Source: Candidatus Limiplasma stercoravium
Lineage (GTDB): Bacteria; Bacillota; Clostridia; Christensenellales; Aristaeellaceae
Length of the DNA: 32,698 nucleotides
Assembly: GCA_018715175.1 (NCBI GenBank)
Contig: DVME01000078.1
Coordinates: 1 to 32,698 of the forward strand
Reading direction: 5' to 3'
Under the pieces are notes generated by a model. The model ran no database searches. It worked only from the letters and a program-made list of their open reading frames with translations, and was not told where the DNA came from. A program made the translations under genes and the position numbers. This document shows, piece after piece, positions 1-6,421 of the stretch. Numbering within the stretch: position 1 is the stretch's first letter; every line of letters begins with the position of its first letter.

Positions 1-1381
1 CACGGGCCATATCCATGATGAGCTGGTAAATCTCATACTTGGCGCCCACGTCGATGCCGCGCGTGGGCTCATCCAGCAGAAAGATCTCCGGCTCGGTGAG
101 CATCCAGCGGCCAAAGATGACCTTTTGCTGGTTGCCGCCGCTTAAGGAGCGAATCTGCGTCTGCTGGGTCGGCGTTTTGATGTGCATGGCGTTGATGGAC
201 CAGTTGGTGCGCTCCTGCATGGTCTTGTTGCTGAGGTAGAGGTGATTTTTCAGATACTTTTTCAGGCTGGAAATCACCGTGTTGTCGCGCACGGACATGA
301 TGGCGAAGATGCCGGTGGCGCGGCGTTCCTCCGTGACCATGGCAAAACCGTTCTTGATGGACTCCTTGGGGCTGCGGTTTTCAATGGGCTTGCCGTCCAT
401 CCACATTTTTCCGCTCTTGCGCGTGGCGCTGCCGAAGATGTTTTCCAAAAGCTCGGTGCGTCCGGACCCGTCCAGGCCAGCAACGCCCAGGATCTCGCCC
501 TTCTTGAGCTCGAAAGACACGTCCTTGAGCCCGGAGTACATGGCCGTGAGATCCTCGACCTTGAGCACCACGTCGGTTCCAACCTGATAATCCTTGGGCG
601 GGAAGCGGTTGGTCAGCTCGCGGCCCACCATGAGGCGGATGATCTCGTTCATGGTGAGCTCCTTGGCGGGACGGGTGGCGATCCATTGGCCGTCGCGCAT
701 GATGGTGACCTCGTCGGAGATGCGCAGGATTTCCTCCATCTTGTGGGAGATGTAGACGATGCCGCAGCCGCGGTCGCGCAGCATGTTGATGATTTTGAAA
801 AGGTGCTCGACCTCCTGCTCGGTCAAAGAGGAAGTCGGCTCGTCAAAGACGATGACCTTGGCGTTGAAGGAAACCGCCTTGGCGATTTCCACCATCTGGC
901 GCTGCGATACGGGCATGGTGCTCATGATGGTCTTGGGGTTGACGTTGATGCCAAGCTCCTTGAAGACCTTCATGGTGTCCTCATACATCTGTTTTTCCGA
1001 AATGGCCGGGGTGCCCTTGATCTTGGGATAGCGGCCCAGCCAGATATTGTCCATGACGTTGCGCCGGAGGGCCTGGTTGAGCTCCTGATGCACCATGGCG
1101 ACACCGTTGTCCAGCGCCTCGCGGGAGGATCGGAAGTTGACTTCCTTGCCCTCCAGAAAGATCTGCCCTTCGTCTTTGCTGTAAATGCCGAAAAGACACT
1201 TCATCAGGGTGGATTTTCCGGCGCCGTTTTCGCCCATGAGCGCATGAACCGTACCCGCTTTGACCGTCAGCGTTACGTTGTCCAGCGCCTTCACGCCCGG
1301 GAAGCTCTTGCTGATATGCTCCATCTGCAAAAGTTCGCGCTTGGGGGCGCCGTCCGTGGTGCGAGTCGCCTGTTGTTCCAT
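1..1381 (-). CDS. mglA: Sugar ABC transporter ATP-binding protein, MglA type (3' end cut by window)
   Basis: This is the cytoplasmic double ATPase that powers galactose/methyl-galactoside-type sugar import. About 460 residues are visible, starting [11 protein letters not shown]; the last few dozen lie beyond the left edge. The first nucleotide-binding domain has Walker [10 protein letters not shown] (residues 50-58) and Walker [11 protein letters not shown]. The second has the degenerate GLDGSGRTE in place of Walker A, as is usual for the MglA/RbsA family, then LSGGNQQK and [12 protein letters not shown] close to the edge. The start at 1381 follows a GGAGAGGGCGGAG Shine-Dalgarno region. The gene lies 134 nt downstream of the binding-protein gene on the same strand, with a stem-loop between them; a permease gene (mglC-like) would be expected off the left edge. 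RbsA and XylG are close relatives, so the sugar is inferred mainly from the MglB-like neighbour. Family certain, substrate moderately sure. Confidence 0.93.
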   Translation of the reverse strand, partial: MEQQATRTTDGAPKRELLQMEHISKSFPGVKALDNVTLTVKAGTVHALMGENGAGKSTLMKCLFGIYSKDEGQIFLEGKEVNFRSSREALDNGVAMVHQELNQALRRNVMDNIWLGRYPKIKGTPAISEKQMYEDTMKVFKELGINVNPKTIMSTMPVSQRQMVEIAKAVSFNAKVIVFDEPTSSLTEQEVEHLFKIINMLRDRGCGIVYISHKMEEILRISDEVTIMRDGQWIATRPAKELTMNEIIRLMVGRELTNRFPPKDYQVGTDVVLKVEDLTAMYSGLKDVSFELKKGEILGVAGLDGSGRTELLENIFGSATRKSGKMWMDGKPIENRSPKESIKNGFAMVTEERRATGIFAIMSVRDNTVISSLKKYLKNHLYLSNKTMQERTNWSINAMHIKTPTQQTQIRSLSGGNQQKVIFGRWMLTEPEIFLLDEPTRGIDVGAKYEIYQLIMDMAR

Positions 1382-1469
1382 CTCCGCCCTCTCCTTCCTT
1401 GTGAGTTTCCCCGCACCGGCGGCACGCAAAGGCGTCCGTCTCGCGCAAGCGGGGATGGATGATACCGAA

Positions 1470-1493
1470 GCGGAGGGGCGAACGCCCCTCCGC
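1470..1493 (-). other. Stem-loop between mglB and mglA
   Basis: A perfect 10-bp GC-rich stem (1470-1479 with 1484-1493) closes a 4-nt loop, 22 nt after the mglB stop. No T-run follows on the minus strand, so it is unlikely to be a full terminator. Such hairpins after binding-protein genes in ABC operons commonly protect the upstream mRNA or cause partial termination, giving more binding protein than ATPase. That role is inferred. Confidence 0.6.
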
Positions 1494-1515
1494 CAATGGT
1501 TCGACCGATCTGTTT

Positions 1516-2574
1516 TTACTTGCCGGTGTACACAGCATAGGGGATGACGACCTTCCAGCCGTCCTCAACGGTGAAATTCTCGTTGAGGCCCTCGTACATG
1601 TCCTTTCCGGCGATCATGTTGGCGGCGATGGTGGCGATGGCTTCGGCCATGCCCTCAGCATCCTGCTTGATGGTGCCGGCCATGGTGCCCGCGTCGATGG
1701 CGGCCACGGCGTCAGCGGTGGCGTCCACGCCGAAGACGGGGATGGTGGTGGTGCCTTCGCCGTTGTTGTAGCCGGCCTGCTGCAGCGCCTGCATAGCGCC
1801 CAGGGCCATCTCGTCGTTGTTGGCGATGACCAGCTCAACCATGTTGCCCGCATCCAGGTTGTACTGGGCCAGGATGGTGGTCATGTAGTCCTGCGCGACC
1901 TGACGGCTCCAGGTGCCGGCCTGGTCCACCAGATACTTCTGGGCGTTGTTCTCGTCATAGAACTTGAGGGCGGGCTTGCCGGCGGCGACCAGCTTGGCAT
2001 CGGCGTTCTCCTGGCCGTACTTGGTGCGCGCGATGGCCTCCTGGTTGTCCTCCTGGCCCTTGAACATGACATAGCTGATGACGCCGTCGCCGTTGAGGTC
2101 ATAGGCGTCGTAGTTGGCCAGCAGGTAATCGCCGATCATGTCGCCCTGCATGATGCCGGCCTGCTCGTAGTTGGTGCCCACGAAGCAGCACGTGTCATAG
2201 CTCTTGACCACGTCGGCAGACACGGAGCGGTTGAAGAACAGCAGGGGGATCCCAGCGGCCTTGGCCTGATCCACCACGTTCTGAGCAATGCCGTCCGCGC
2301 CGGTTTCCACGATGTTGACGGCCAGCAGGTCGGTGCCGGTGGCGATGGCGGTGGTGATCTGGTCGGTCTGCGTGGTCTGGGTGGCGTTGCCGTCCTGATC
2401 CACAAAGTCGATGCCGGCCTCAGTGAGCTTCTCGTTGAGCACGGTGCGCACGCTGGCAAGGTAGGTATCGCTCATGGTGTACCAGAAGACCTGCGCGCTG
2501 CCCTCGGCCAGCGCGACGCTGCTCACGCCCAGAACCATGGTCAGAGCCAGAACCAGAGCAAGAACCTTTTTCAT
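1516..2574 (-). CDS. mglB: Galactose/glucose-type periplasmic-binding protein, MglB-like
   Basis: This is the secreted receptor that captures sugar for the ABC transporter encoded downstream. The 352-aa product starts [16 protein letters not shown] and has a signal peptide with a likely signal-peptidase I site ALA|EG after residue 23. The two-lobed sugar-binding fold follows. Residues 159-167 (DLNGDGVIS) match the EF-hand-like calcium loop of E. coli MglB, which supports galactose/glucose binding over ribose. The start at 2574 is preferred because AAGGAG lies 10 nt upstream; a TTG nine bases earlier would sit on top of that site. There is no lipobox cysteine, which is odd for a Gram-positive binding protein. 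The gene is first in the operon, with its own promoter at 2640-2668. Confidence 0.92.
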   Translation of the reverse strand: MKKVLALVLALTMVLGVSSVALAEGSAQVFWYTMSDTYLASVRTVLNEKLTEAGIDFVDQDGNATQTTQTDQITTAIATGTDLLAVNIVETGADGIAQNVVDQAKAAGIPLLFFNRSVSADVVKSYDTCCFVGTNYEQAGIMQGDMIGDYLLANYDAYDLNGDGVISYVMFKGQEDNQEAIARTKYGQENADAKLVAAGKPALKFYDENNAQKYLVDQAGTWSRQVAQDYMTTILAQYNLDAGNMVELVIANNDEMALGAMQALQQAGYNNGEGTTTIPVFGVDATADAVAAIDAGTMAGTIKQDAEGMAEAIATIAANMIAGKDMYEGLNENFTVEDGWKVVIPYAVYTGK

Positions 2575-2639
2575 GGGAATCAATCTCCTTTATCCTTTTT
2601 TTGCGGCAATACACGCCTGCGCCGCATTTTTATGCTCTT

Positions 2640-2668
2640 ATTATATCGGATGAAGGAAACAAAAGCAA
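2640..2668 (-). promoter_or_regulatory. Sigma-A promoter of the mgl operon
   Basis: Reading the minus strand, TTGCTT (2663-2668) and TATAAT (2640-2645) are separated by 17 bp. They lie about 65 nt upstream of the mglB start. No convincing catabolite-repression (cre) box was found nearby. Confidence 0.75.
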
Positions 2669-2734
2669 GACAAAGTGAAAAATCTTCAAAGCGTTGGCGA
2701 TGGCTGGGGATTCCTTCTTTCCTGGGGAAAGTTC

Positions 2735-2763
2735 TTGACAGCGCCACCAGAAATGATTATAAT
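2735..2763 (+). promoter_or_regulatory. Perfect consensus sigma-A promoter of tRNA-Ser
   Basis: TTGACA (2735-2740) and TATAAT (2758-2763) with a 17-bp spacer match the consensus exactly. Transcription would begin near 2770, about 17 nt before the mature tRNA. Such a strong promoter fits a stable-RNA gene. Confidence 0.9.
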
Positions 2764-2786
2764 ATGGAACGTTGCCAACAGAATTT

Positions 2787-2878
2787 GGAGAAGTCGCCTA
2801 GCTTGGTCGAGGGCGCACGACTGGAAATAGTGTAACGGATAAAACCGTTCGAGGGTTCGAATCCCTCCTTCTCCGCCA
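2787..2878 (+). tRNA. tRNA-Ser(GGA)
   Basis: This 92-nt class II tRNA reads UCC/UCU serine codons. The acceptor stem is GGAGAAG/CTTCTCC, followed by G and an encoded CCA. The D stem is GCCT/GGGC. The anticodon loop is CTGGAAA, giving anticodon GGA. A long variable arm (AACGG/CCGTT) is typical of serine tRNAs, and the T arm is GAGGG TTCGAAT CCCTC. One oddity is in the anticodon stem, CACGA against TAGTG, which has a G30-A40 mismatch where most relatives have G-C. The gene stands alone between a perfect promoter and a strong terminator. Confidence 0.95.
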
Positions 2879-2885
2879 GATCTGG

Positions 2886-2912
2886 GGCTCCGATAGCGTC
2901 GGAGCCTTTTTT
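2886..2912 (+). terminator. Rho-independent terminator of tRNA-Ser
   Basis: An 8-bp stem GGCTCCGA/TCGGAGCC with a 5-nt loop is followed directly by six T residues (2907-2912), 7 nt after the tRNA CCA end. Confidence 0.92.
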
Positions 2913-3026
2913 GTCCTGTTGCGAGGTTCTGGAAAGCCGCCGGACGGTTTGGCCGCCTCCCGCGGGGCCGGACCCGTTGCGCTCAGAAAACCCAATGGCC
3001 GCGCCCAAAATCATGTCATCCACAAA

Positions 3027-3055
3027 TTGCATTTTGGGCTATTCTATGATATAGT
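3027..3055 (+). promoter_or_regulatory. Promoter of the flavin-binding/GNAT fusion gene
   Basis: TTGCAT (3027-3032) and TATAGT (3050-3055) are separated by 17 bp. The implied transcript has a leader of about 128 nt before the start codon at 3190. Confidence 0.6.
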
Positions 3056-3130
3056 GGGATTGTTAAAAAATCGTCCATCAGAAGGTGGGAAAGCCGCAGC
3101 TCTCCCAAGCCTGAGCCAGCAACAGCCAGG

Positions 3131-3155
3131 AGCGCCGTCTTTCGTTAACGGCGCT
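3131..3155 (+). other. Leader hairpin, possible attenuator
   Basis: The 8-bp stem AGCGCCGT/ACGGCGCT has a 9-nt loop. It is followed by ATTTCTACTCTATTC, pyrimidine-rich but not a clean T-run. It lies 35 nt before the start codon of the downstream gene, a position suited to an attenuator. Whether it terminates is unknown. Confidence 0.45.
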
Positions 3156-3189
3156 ATTTCTACTCTATTCGTAAAAAGGAGGCTTCCTC

Positions 3190-4236
3190 ATGGATCCGGC
3201 ACACCCAGCCCTTTCGCTGATGCAAGAACGGTTTGGGCGCGACTCGCTGATCGCTCTGGCGACCCTCGACGGTCAAACGCCCAGCGTTCGCACCATCAAC
3301 GCCTATTATGAAAACGGGAGCTTTTATGCAATCACCCATCGCTTTTCGCGCAAAATGGAGCAGATACGGCGCCATCCAAACGTCGCCGTGTCCGGCGACT
3401 GGTTCACGGGCCATGCGACGGCGGTGGATTTGGGCTGGTTGGACAAGGCCGAAAACCGCGAGATTGCCGGCAGGCTGCGCCAGGCTTTCGCCTCCTGGAT
3501 AGACAACGGCCACAACGACTTTGCAGACCCCAACACCATTGTGCTGCGCATCAAGCTGACGGACGGCGTCCTGTTTTCCCACGGCACGCGCTACGACATT
3601 GACTTTTCATCCGTCGGCGAACGGCCGGCCAGCCCTAACGCGCTGCGGCATCCCTGCGCGACGCCGGAGATACGCACGAAACGGCTTTGGCTGCGCCGCT
3701 TCGTGGCCGAGGACGCGGACGATTATTATGCCTGGGCCGGATGCCCCGAAGCCTCCCGATTTATCCGGGAGCGCCCCGCGGCTTCCCTGGATCAGGCCCG
3801 GGCGGAATTGCGCGACTGGATCAGCCGTTACCCACAGGAAGGCTTTTACCTGTGGGGCATCGTCTTGAAGGGCGAGCTGGTAGGCTTTTGCTGCGGAAAC
3901 GAAATCAACGAGGACATCCGAAGCGTTTGCCTCGGCTACGGCCTTCAAAAGCGGTACTGGAATCAGGGCATCGCCACGGAAGCCGCCCAAGCGATGATTG
4001 ATTTTTTCTTTCAGATCGGCTTTCACCGCATTTTCTCCTACCATCATCCGCTCAACCCGGCCAGCGGTCGGGTGATGGCGAAAAGCGGTATGACGTATGA
4101 GGGGCGCATACGCGGAGGTTCCACGCTGGCCGGCGAAATCTGCGACTGTTTGCAGTACTCCATTGTCAAAGAAGACTGGGAATCCCGCCAGCCAGACAAA
4201 CCCCTGACCGAAAAACAACGTCCTATGGGATTGTAG
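3190..4236 (+). CDS. Fusion of a pyridoxamine-phosphate-oxidase-like flavin-binding domain and a GNAT acetyltransferase
   Basis: The 348-aa product joins two domains usually found in separate proteins. Residues 1-140 resemble the PNPOx-like split-barrel family (general stress protein/flavin-nucleotide-binding type), with the segment VRTINAYYENGSFYAITH and a downstream strand IVLRIKLTDG. Residues 158-335 are a RimJ/RimL-type GNAT, beginning IRTKRLWLRRFVAEDADDYY, with LGYGLQKRYWNQGIATEA as the acetyl-CoA-binding motif region and NPASGRVMAKSGM near the end. The start is well set by AAAAAGGAGG just upstream. The gene is monocistronic, with its own promoter and leader, and converges on the GH4 gene 20 nt away with no clear terminator between. 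No substrate can be assigned; a role in detoxifying or modifying small molecules is a guess. Confidence 0.85.
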   Translation: MDPAHPALSLMQERFGRDSLIALATLDGQTPSVRTINAYYENGSFYAITHRFSRKMEQIRRHPNVAVSGDWFTGHATAVDLGWLDKAENREIAGRLRQAFASWIDNGHNDFADPNTIVLRIKLTDGVLFSHGTRYDIDFSSVGERPASPNALRHPCATPEIRTKRLWLRRFVAEDADDYYAWAGCPEASRFIRERPAASLDQARAELRDWISRYPQEGFYLWGIVLKGELVGFCCGNEINEDIRSVCLGYGLQKRYWNQGIATEAAQAMIDFFFQIGFHRIFSYHHPLNPASGRVMAKSGMTYEGRIRGGSTLAGEICDCLQYSIVKEDWESRQPDKPLTEKQRPMGL

Positions 4237-4256
4237 GCTTTCGGTTTCCCGGCGCC

Positions 4257-5648
4257 TCAAGCCTCCCGCAACCACGCCGGCAGATACGCCCGGGTATTGT
4301 CCAGCATTTCGCTCAGCAGCCGCCGGGCGGCATCCGCGTCCAGGCCCGCCATCTGCGGGTCGTTTTTGAAGGTGGCCTCCAGCAAGGCGCGGTTTTGCGT
4401 GAGCGCGGCTTCCACCGTGGCCTCCTGGTTGCCGCAATGCCGGGCCACCAGCGCGTGTACGGCGCTTGGCAGCGGCCCGGCCAGCACGGGGCGAATTTCA
4501 TCGCGGCGAAACAGCGCGTTGGTTTCCACCACCGCGCCCAAGGGCAGGTTGGCAATCTGCCCCTGATTGGGCAGGTTGACATTGGAAATTCGGTCTCCCA
4601 GGCCCAGCAAAGCCTTCAAAAGCAAATGTCCCTCCTCGCCCGAGGCCTTCAGCTCCGGCTTTTCCGCGCCCGATAGCAACGCGCGTTGACGGCTTAGCCG
4701 GCGATGCAAATCCTCCACGCGCCAAGAGACCGGCGTGAGCCGGAAGCCCCACGCCTGCGCGCATTCGGGCGAGCGCAGGTAGGTATCGGGCGCGAACTCC
4801 GCCAAATGCCGGTCGCCCGCCGCGGCGATCAGCCCATAGCGCCGGAACAAATCAAACTTCACCCGGTGCGCACAGGCGAAATAGCCGTTCATCCCATGGT
4901 CGTCACGGGCATCCAGATAGCCGCTTTCAAAATACTTGTCCGCAAACGCCGCATACATCTGAAACAAATCCGTCTGCCGGTAGCTGGCGGATTGGATCCA
5001 GGTAAAATGGTTCACGCCGGTCACCGTGGTTTTGATGTCCTGGCGCTCGCAGTCCTCCACGCCCAGGTTCTCCCGAACCATGGCCGCCAGCAGCTTTTGC
5101 GTGCCAAACACCTCATGGCAGCAGCCAAAGGCCTTGATTCCCGGGAACACGCGGTAAAGCGTGCGCACGCATACGCTCATGGGATTGGTGTAGTTCATCA
5201 CCCAGGCGCGGGGCGCATGATCGCGGATGGCCTGCGCGATTTCCACATACATGGGAATGGTGCGCATGGCGCGCACTATGCCGCCCGCGCCCACCGTGTC
5301 GCCCACGGATTGATAGATGCCGTATTTCTCCGGCGTGTGAACGTCGGAGCGCATTTCCTCAAACGTGCCCGGCAAAATGGAAATTACCACAAAATCCGCG
5401 CCGCTTAGCGCCTCCTCAAGCGTCTGGGCCACCTCGTAGCGCCAGGGAGAAAGCGCGTCAGGATGCGCGGAAATCTTCTCGCCGATGACGCGGTTGTTTT
5501 GCGCCGCTTCGCGGTCGATGTCGTACAGGCGCACCACGCCGCACAGCTGGCCGTCCATGGCCAAATCCGTCATAAATCCCCAGGCCCATCCCCGCGACCC
5601 GCCTCCGATGTAGGCGACGCGCAGGTCCCGAACACCGTCTCCGTTCAT
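4257..5648 (-). CDS. Glycoside hydrolase family 4 alpha-glycosidase (alpha-galactosidase/alpha-galacturonidase type)
   Basis: GH4 enzymes cleave alpha-glycosides by an NAD- and Mn-dependent redox-elimination mechanism in the cytoplasm. The 463-aa product has the N-terminal Rossmann motif VAYIGGGSRGWAWG (residues 11-24), the MNYTNPM segment (151-157), CCHEV with the metal-binding Cys177, and GVNHFTW with the metal-binding His214. Length fits the family (about 430-480). The start at 5648 is chosen because GAGGAGG lies 8 nt upstream; longer in-frame extensions are low-complexity and lack a Shine-Dalgarno. The YIGGGS..GW and CHEV signatures suggest the LplD/MelA branch, acting on unphosphorylated galactosides or galacturonides, rather than phospho-glucosidases, but this is not certain. 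It is a single-gene unit with its own promoter. It may work with the galactose-type importer at the left edge. Confidence 0.9.
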   Translation of the reverse strand: MNGDGVRDLRVAYIGGGSRGWAWGFMTDLAMDGQLCGVVRLYDIDREAAQNNRVIGEKISAHPDALSPWRYEVAQTLEEALSGADFVVISILPGTFEEMRSDVHTPEKYGIYQSVGDTVGAGGIVRAMRTIPMYVEIAQAIRDHAPRAWVMNYTNPMSVCVRTLYRVFPGIKAFGCCHEVFGTQKLLAAMVRENLGVEDCERQDIKTTVTGVNHFTWIQSASYRQTDLFQMYAAFADKYFESGYLDARDDHGMNGYFACAHRVKFDLFRRYGLIAAAGDRHLAEFAPDTYLRSPECAQAWGFRLTPVSWRVEDLHRRLSRQRALLSGAEKPELKASGEEGHLLLKALLGLGDRISNVNLPNQGQIANLPLGAVVETNALFRRDEIRPVLAGPLPSAVHALVARHCGNQEATVEAALTQNRALLEATFKNDPQMAGLDADAARRLLSEMLDNTRAYLPAWLREA

Positions 5649-5676
5649 CTTCCGTACCTCCTCTGCCGCTAACATG

Positions 5677-5705
5677 AGTATAGAGGAAAATGCCGGAAGA
5701 ATCAA
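5677..5705 (-). promoter_or_regulatory. Promoter of the GH4 gene
   Basis: On the minus strand TTGATT (5700-5705) and TATACT (5677-5682) are 17 bp apart, about 30 nt before the start codon. The GH4 gene therefore need not depend on transcription from the HTH gene upstream. Confidence 0.7.
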
Positions 5706-5713
5706 TTCTATTT

Positions 5714-6013
5714 TTACGTTTCCTTGCCCAGCAGCCAGGCCGTCAGCGCGCCGGCGCAGGCGTCGTCCTCCGCGAGAGCTTCCACGGGAAGATTCAAAAT
5801 CTCCGCCAGCTCCGCCCGCGCCGCACACGAGGCGAAGCGACGGGTAACAAAGCGGCCCACGCCTTGGGCAAACGCCGGGGCGTCCGCCGGCTGCCGCTTC
5901 CCCAAACGAATGCGCGATACATAGGAAGGGTCAAAATTCAGCGCCCGTGAAAGCTCCGCCATGCGAATGGAGAGGGAGGACGCCAGCAGGTCCAGATGAG
6001 CCGATTCTGTCAA
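5714..6013 (-). CDS. Small helix-turn-helix (XRE-like) regulator
   Basis: The 99-aa product has an HTH core at residues 14-45, with MAELSRALNFDPSYVSRIRLGKRQ as helix-turn-helix plus wing-like basic tail. It belongs to a group of Clostridial proteins with the pattern ALNFDPSY(V/L)SRIR.G.R.PAD. The C-terminal half is helical and ends GALTAWLLGKET. The start is uncertain. A TTG at 6013 is the only reasonable start in frame, but no clear Shine-Dalgarno precedes it (only GAAAAAAGACGG), so translation may be coupled to the 68-aa gene ending 20 nt upstream; a later ATG would cut into the HTH. It might bind the palindrome at 6306-6325 and control itself or the divergent flavoenzyme, which is inference only. 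Confidence 0.65.
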   Translation of the reverse strand: MTESAHLDLLASSLSIRMAELSRALNFDPSYVSRIRLGKRQPADAPAFAQGVGRFVTRRFASCAARAELAEILNLPVEALAEDDACAGALTAWLLGKET

Positions 6014-6033
6014 GCCGTCTTTTTTCGGCGAGG

Positions 6034-6240
6034 TTAATAGATCTTGCGCAAGGGGCCTTGGATTCCGTATTGGCGGCAAAACCGGCGCAAATCGTCCTGC
6101 CCGCGGATAAGCATCACCTCCCGAAAGCGGCCGGTCTGACGATTGCAAAAGCCGGCCACCTGTTCGCCGGTGCAAATGCTGGAACGAAGCACCGGTTCGT
6201 CCTGTTCGCGGTCGTACGGCAACGGGCGTTTCTTTATCAC
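6034..6240 (-). CDS. Conserved small protein of unknown function (68 aa)
   Basis: The 68-aa product begins V/M-IKKRPLPYDREQDEPVLRS and continues SICTGEQVAGF, EVMLIRGQDDLRRFCRQYGI. I recognise this as a small protein type common in Clostridia, with a conserved RSSICTGEQVAGF block and a LIR..DL..F...YGI tail, but I know no function for it. The start is GTG at 6240, with GAAGGAG 8 nt upstream. It has no signal peptide or membrane segment. Cysteines at 23, 32 and 55 could matter, but there is no clear metal site. It is followed after 20 nt by the HTH gene, suggesting a two-gene transcript from the promoter at 6268-6296. Confidence 0.7.
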   Translation of the reverse strand: MIKKRPLPYDREQDEPVLRSSICTGEQVAGFCNRQTGRFREVMLIRGQDDLRRFCRQYGIQGPLRKIY

Positions 6241-6267
6241 GCGCCTCACTCCTTCGTCCTTTTTCCC

Positions 6268-6296
6268 AGTATAACAGAAGCTTACCGCGCCGAAAA
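6268..6296 (-). promoter_or_regulatory. Extended -10 promoter of the 68-aa/HTH genes
   Basis: On the minus strand the -10 is TATACT (6268-6273), preceded by TGT, giving an extended -10. The -35 at 17 bp spacing is poor (TTTTCG, 6291-6296). The 20-bp palindrome lies just upstream of this -35. Confidence 0.55.
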
Positions 6297-6305
6297 CGAA
6301 GAGAT

Positions 6306-6325
6306 ATTGTATCATATGATACAAT
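6306..6325. promoter_or_regulatory. 20-bp perfect palindrome, probable operator
   Basis: TTGTATCATATGATACAA, with one further A-T pair on each side, is a perfect inverted repeat with no spacer. It sits between the divergent promoters of the 68-aa/HTH genes and the flavoenzyme gene. The length, symmetry and AT-rich centre fit a homodimeric repressor or activator site of the GntR or TetR kind. No such gene is adjacent except the small HTH protein. Confidence 0.65.
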
Positions 6326-6360
6326 GATTTCAGGCAAAACAGGCGCAGCGAATATGCGGC

Positions 6361-6389
6361 TTGCCGGGCAAAACGCGTATACTTATAGG
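6361..6389 (+). promoter_or_regulatory. Promoter of the flavoenzyme gene
   Basis: TTGCCG (6361-6366) and TATAGG (6384-6389) are separated by 17 bp. They lie 36 bp downstream of the palindrome. AAGGAGG (6405-6411) is the ribosome binding site for the start at 6422. Confidence 0.5.
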
Positions 6390-6421
6390 CAAGCATTCTT
6401 GCACAAGGAGGACAACCGCAT

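Larger units (their letters stand above)
2913..3189. other. Intergenic region with a promoter and structured leader, no gene seen
   Basis: No credible coding region is visible here. The first 110 bases show nothing recognisable. From about 3027 there is a promoter facing the flavin/GNAT fusion gene, then a leader of roughly 128 nt. The leader can form a hairpin around 3085-3115 (GGGA/TCCC outer and AGC/GCT inner pairs) and a second, strong hairpin at 3131-3155. The bases AGCCAGGAG near 3124-3132 resemble one box of cobalamin riboswitches, but the rest of that aptamer is missing. Confidence 0.5.

Noticed and set aside
182-1462. Long plus-strand open frame of 426 residues
   Set aside because: It lies antisense to the complete mglA motifs; the composition is the His/Asp/Gly-rich pattern of a GC-rich shadow frame, with no ribosome binding site.
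2670-2692. Catabolite-repression (cre) site upstream of mglB
   Set aside because: TGAAAAATCTTCA is only loosely symmetric and lacks the central CG of cre boxes.
2757-3032. Minus-strand reading frame of 91 residues with EKEGFEPSNGFIRYTISSRAPSTKL
   Set aside because: This is the well-known false protein made by translating tRNA-Ser backwards; the tRNA, its promoter and terminator explain the sequence.
3066-3136. Cobalamin riboswitch
   Set aside because: Only the AGCCAGGAG-like box and a GGTG-like start fit; the core ACTGT box and the usual helices are not seen, so it is not annotated as such.
5714-6240. One gene split by a frameshift (68-aa protein plus HTH)
   Set aside because: The 68-aa frame ends at a proper stop after what looks like a complete conserved protein, and the HTH part begins a separate conserved unit; two genes fit better.
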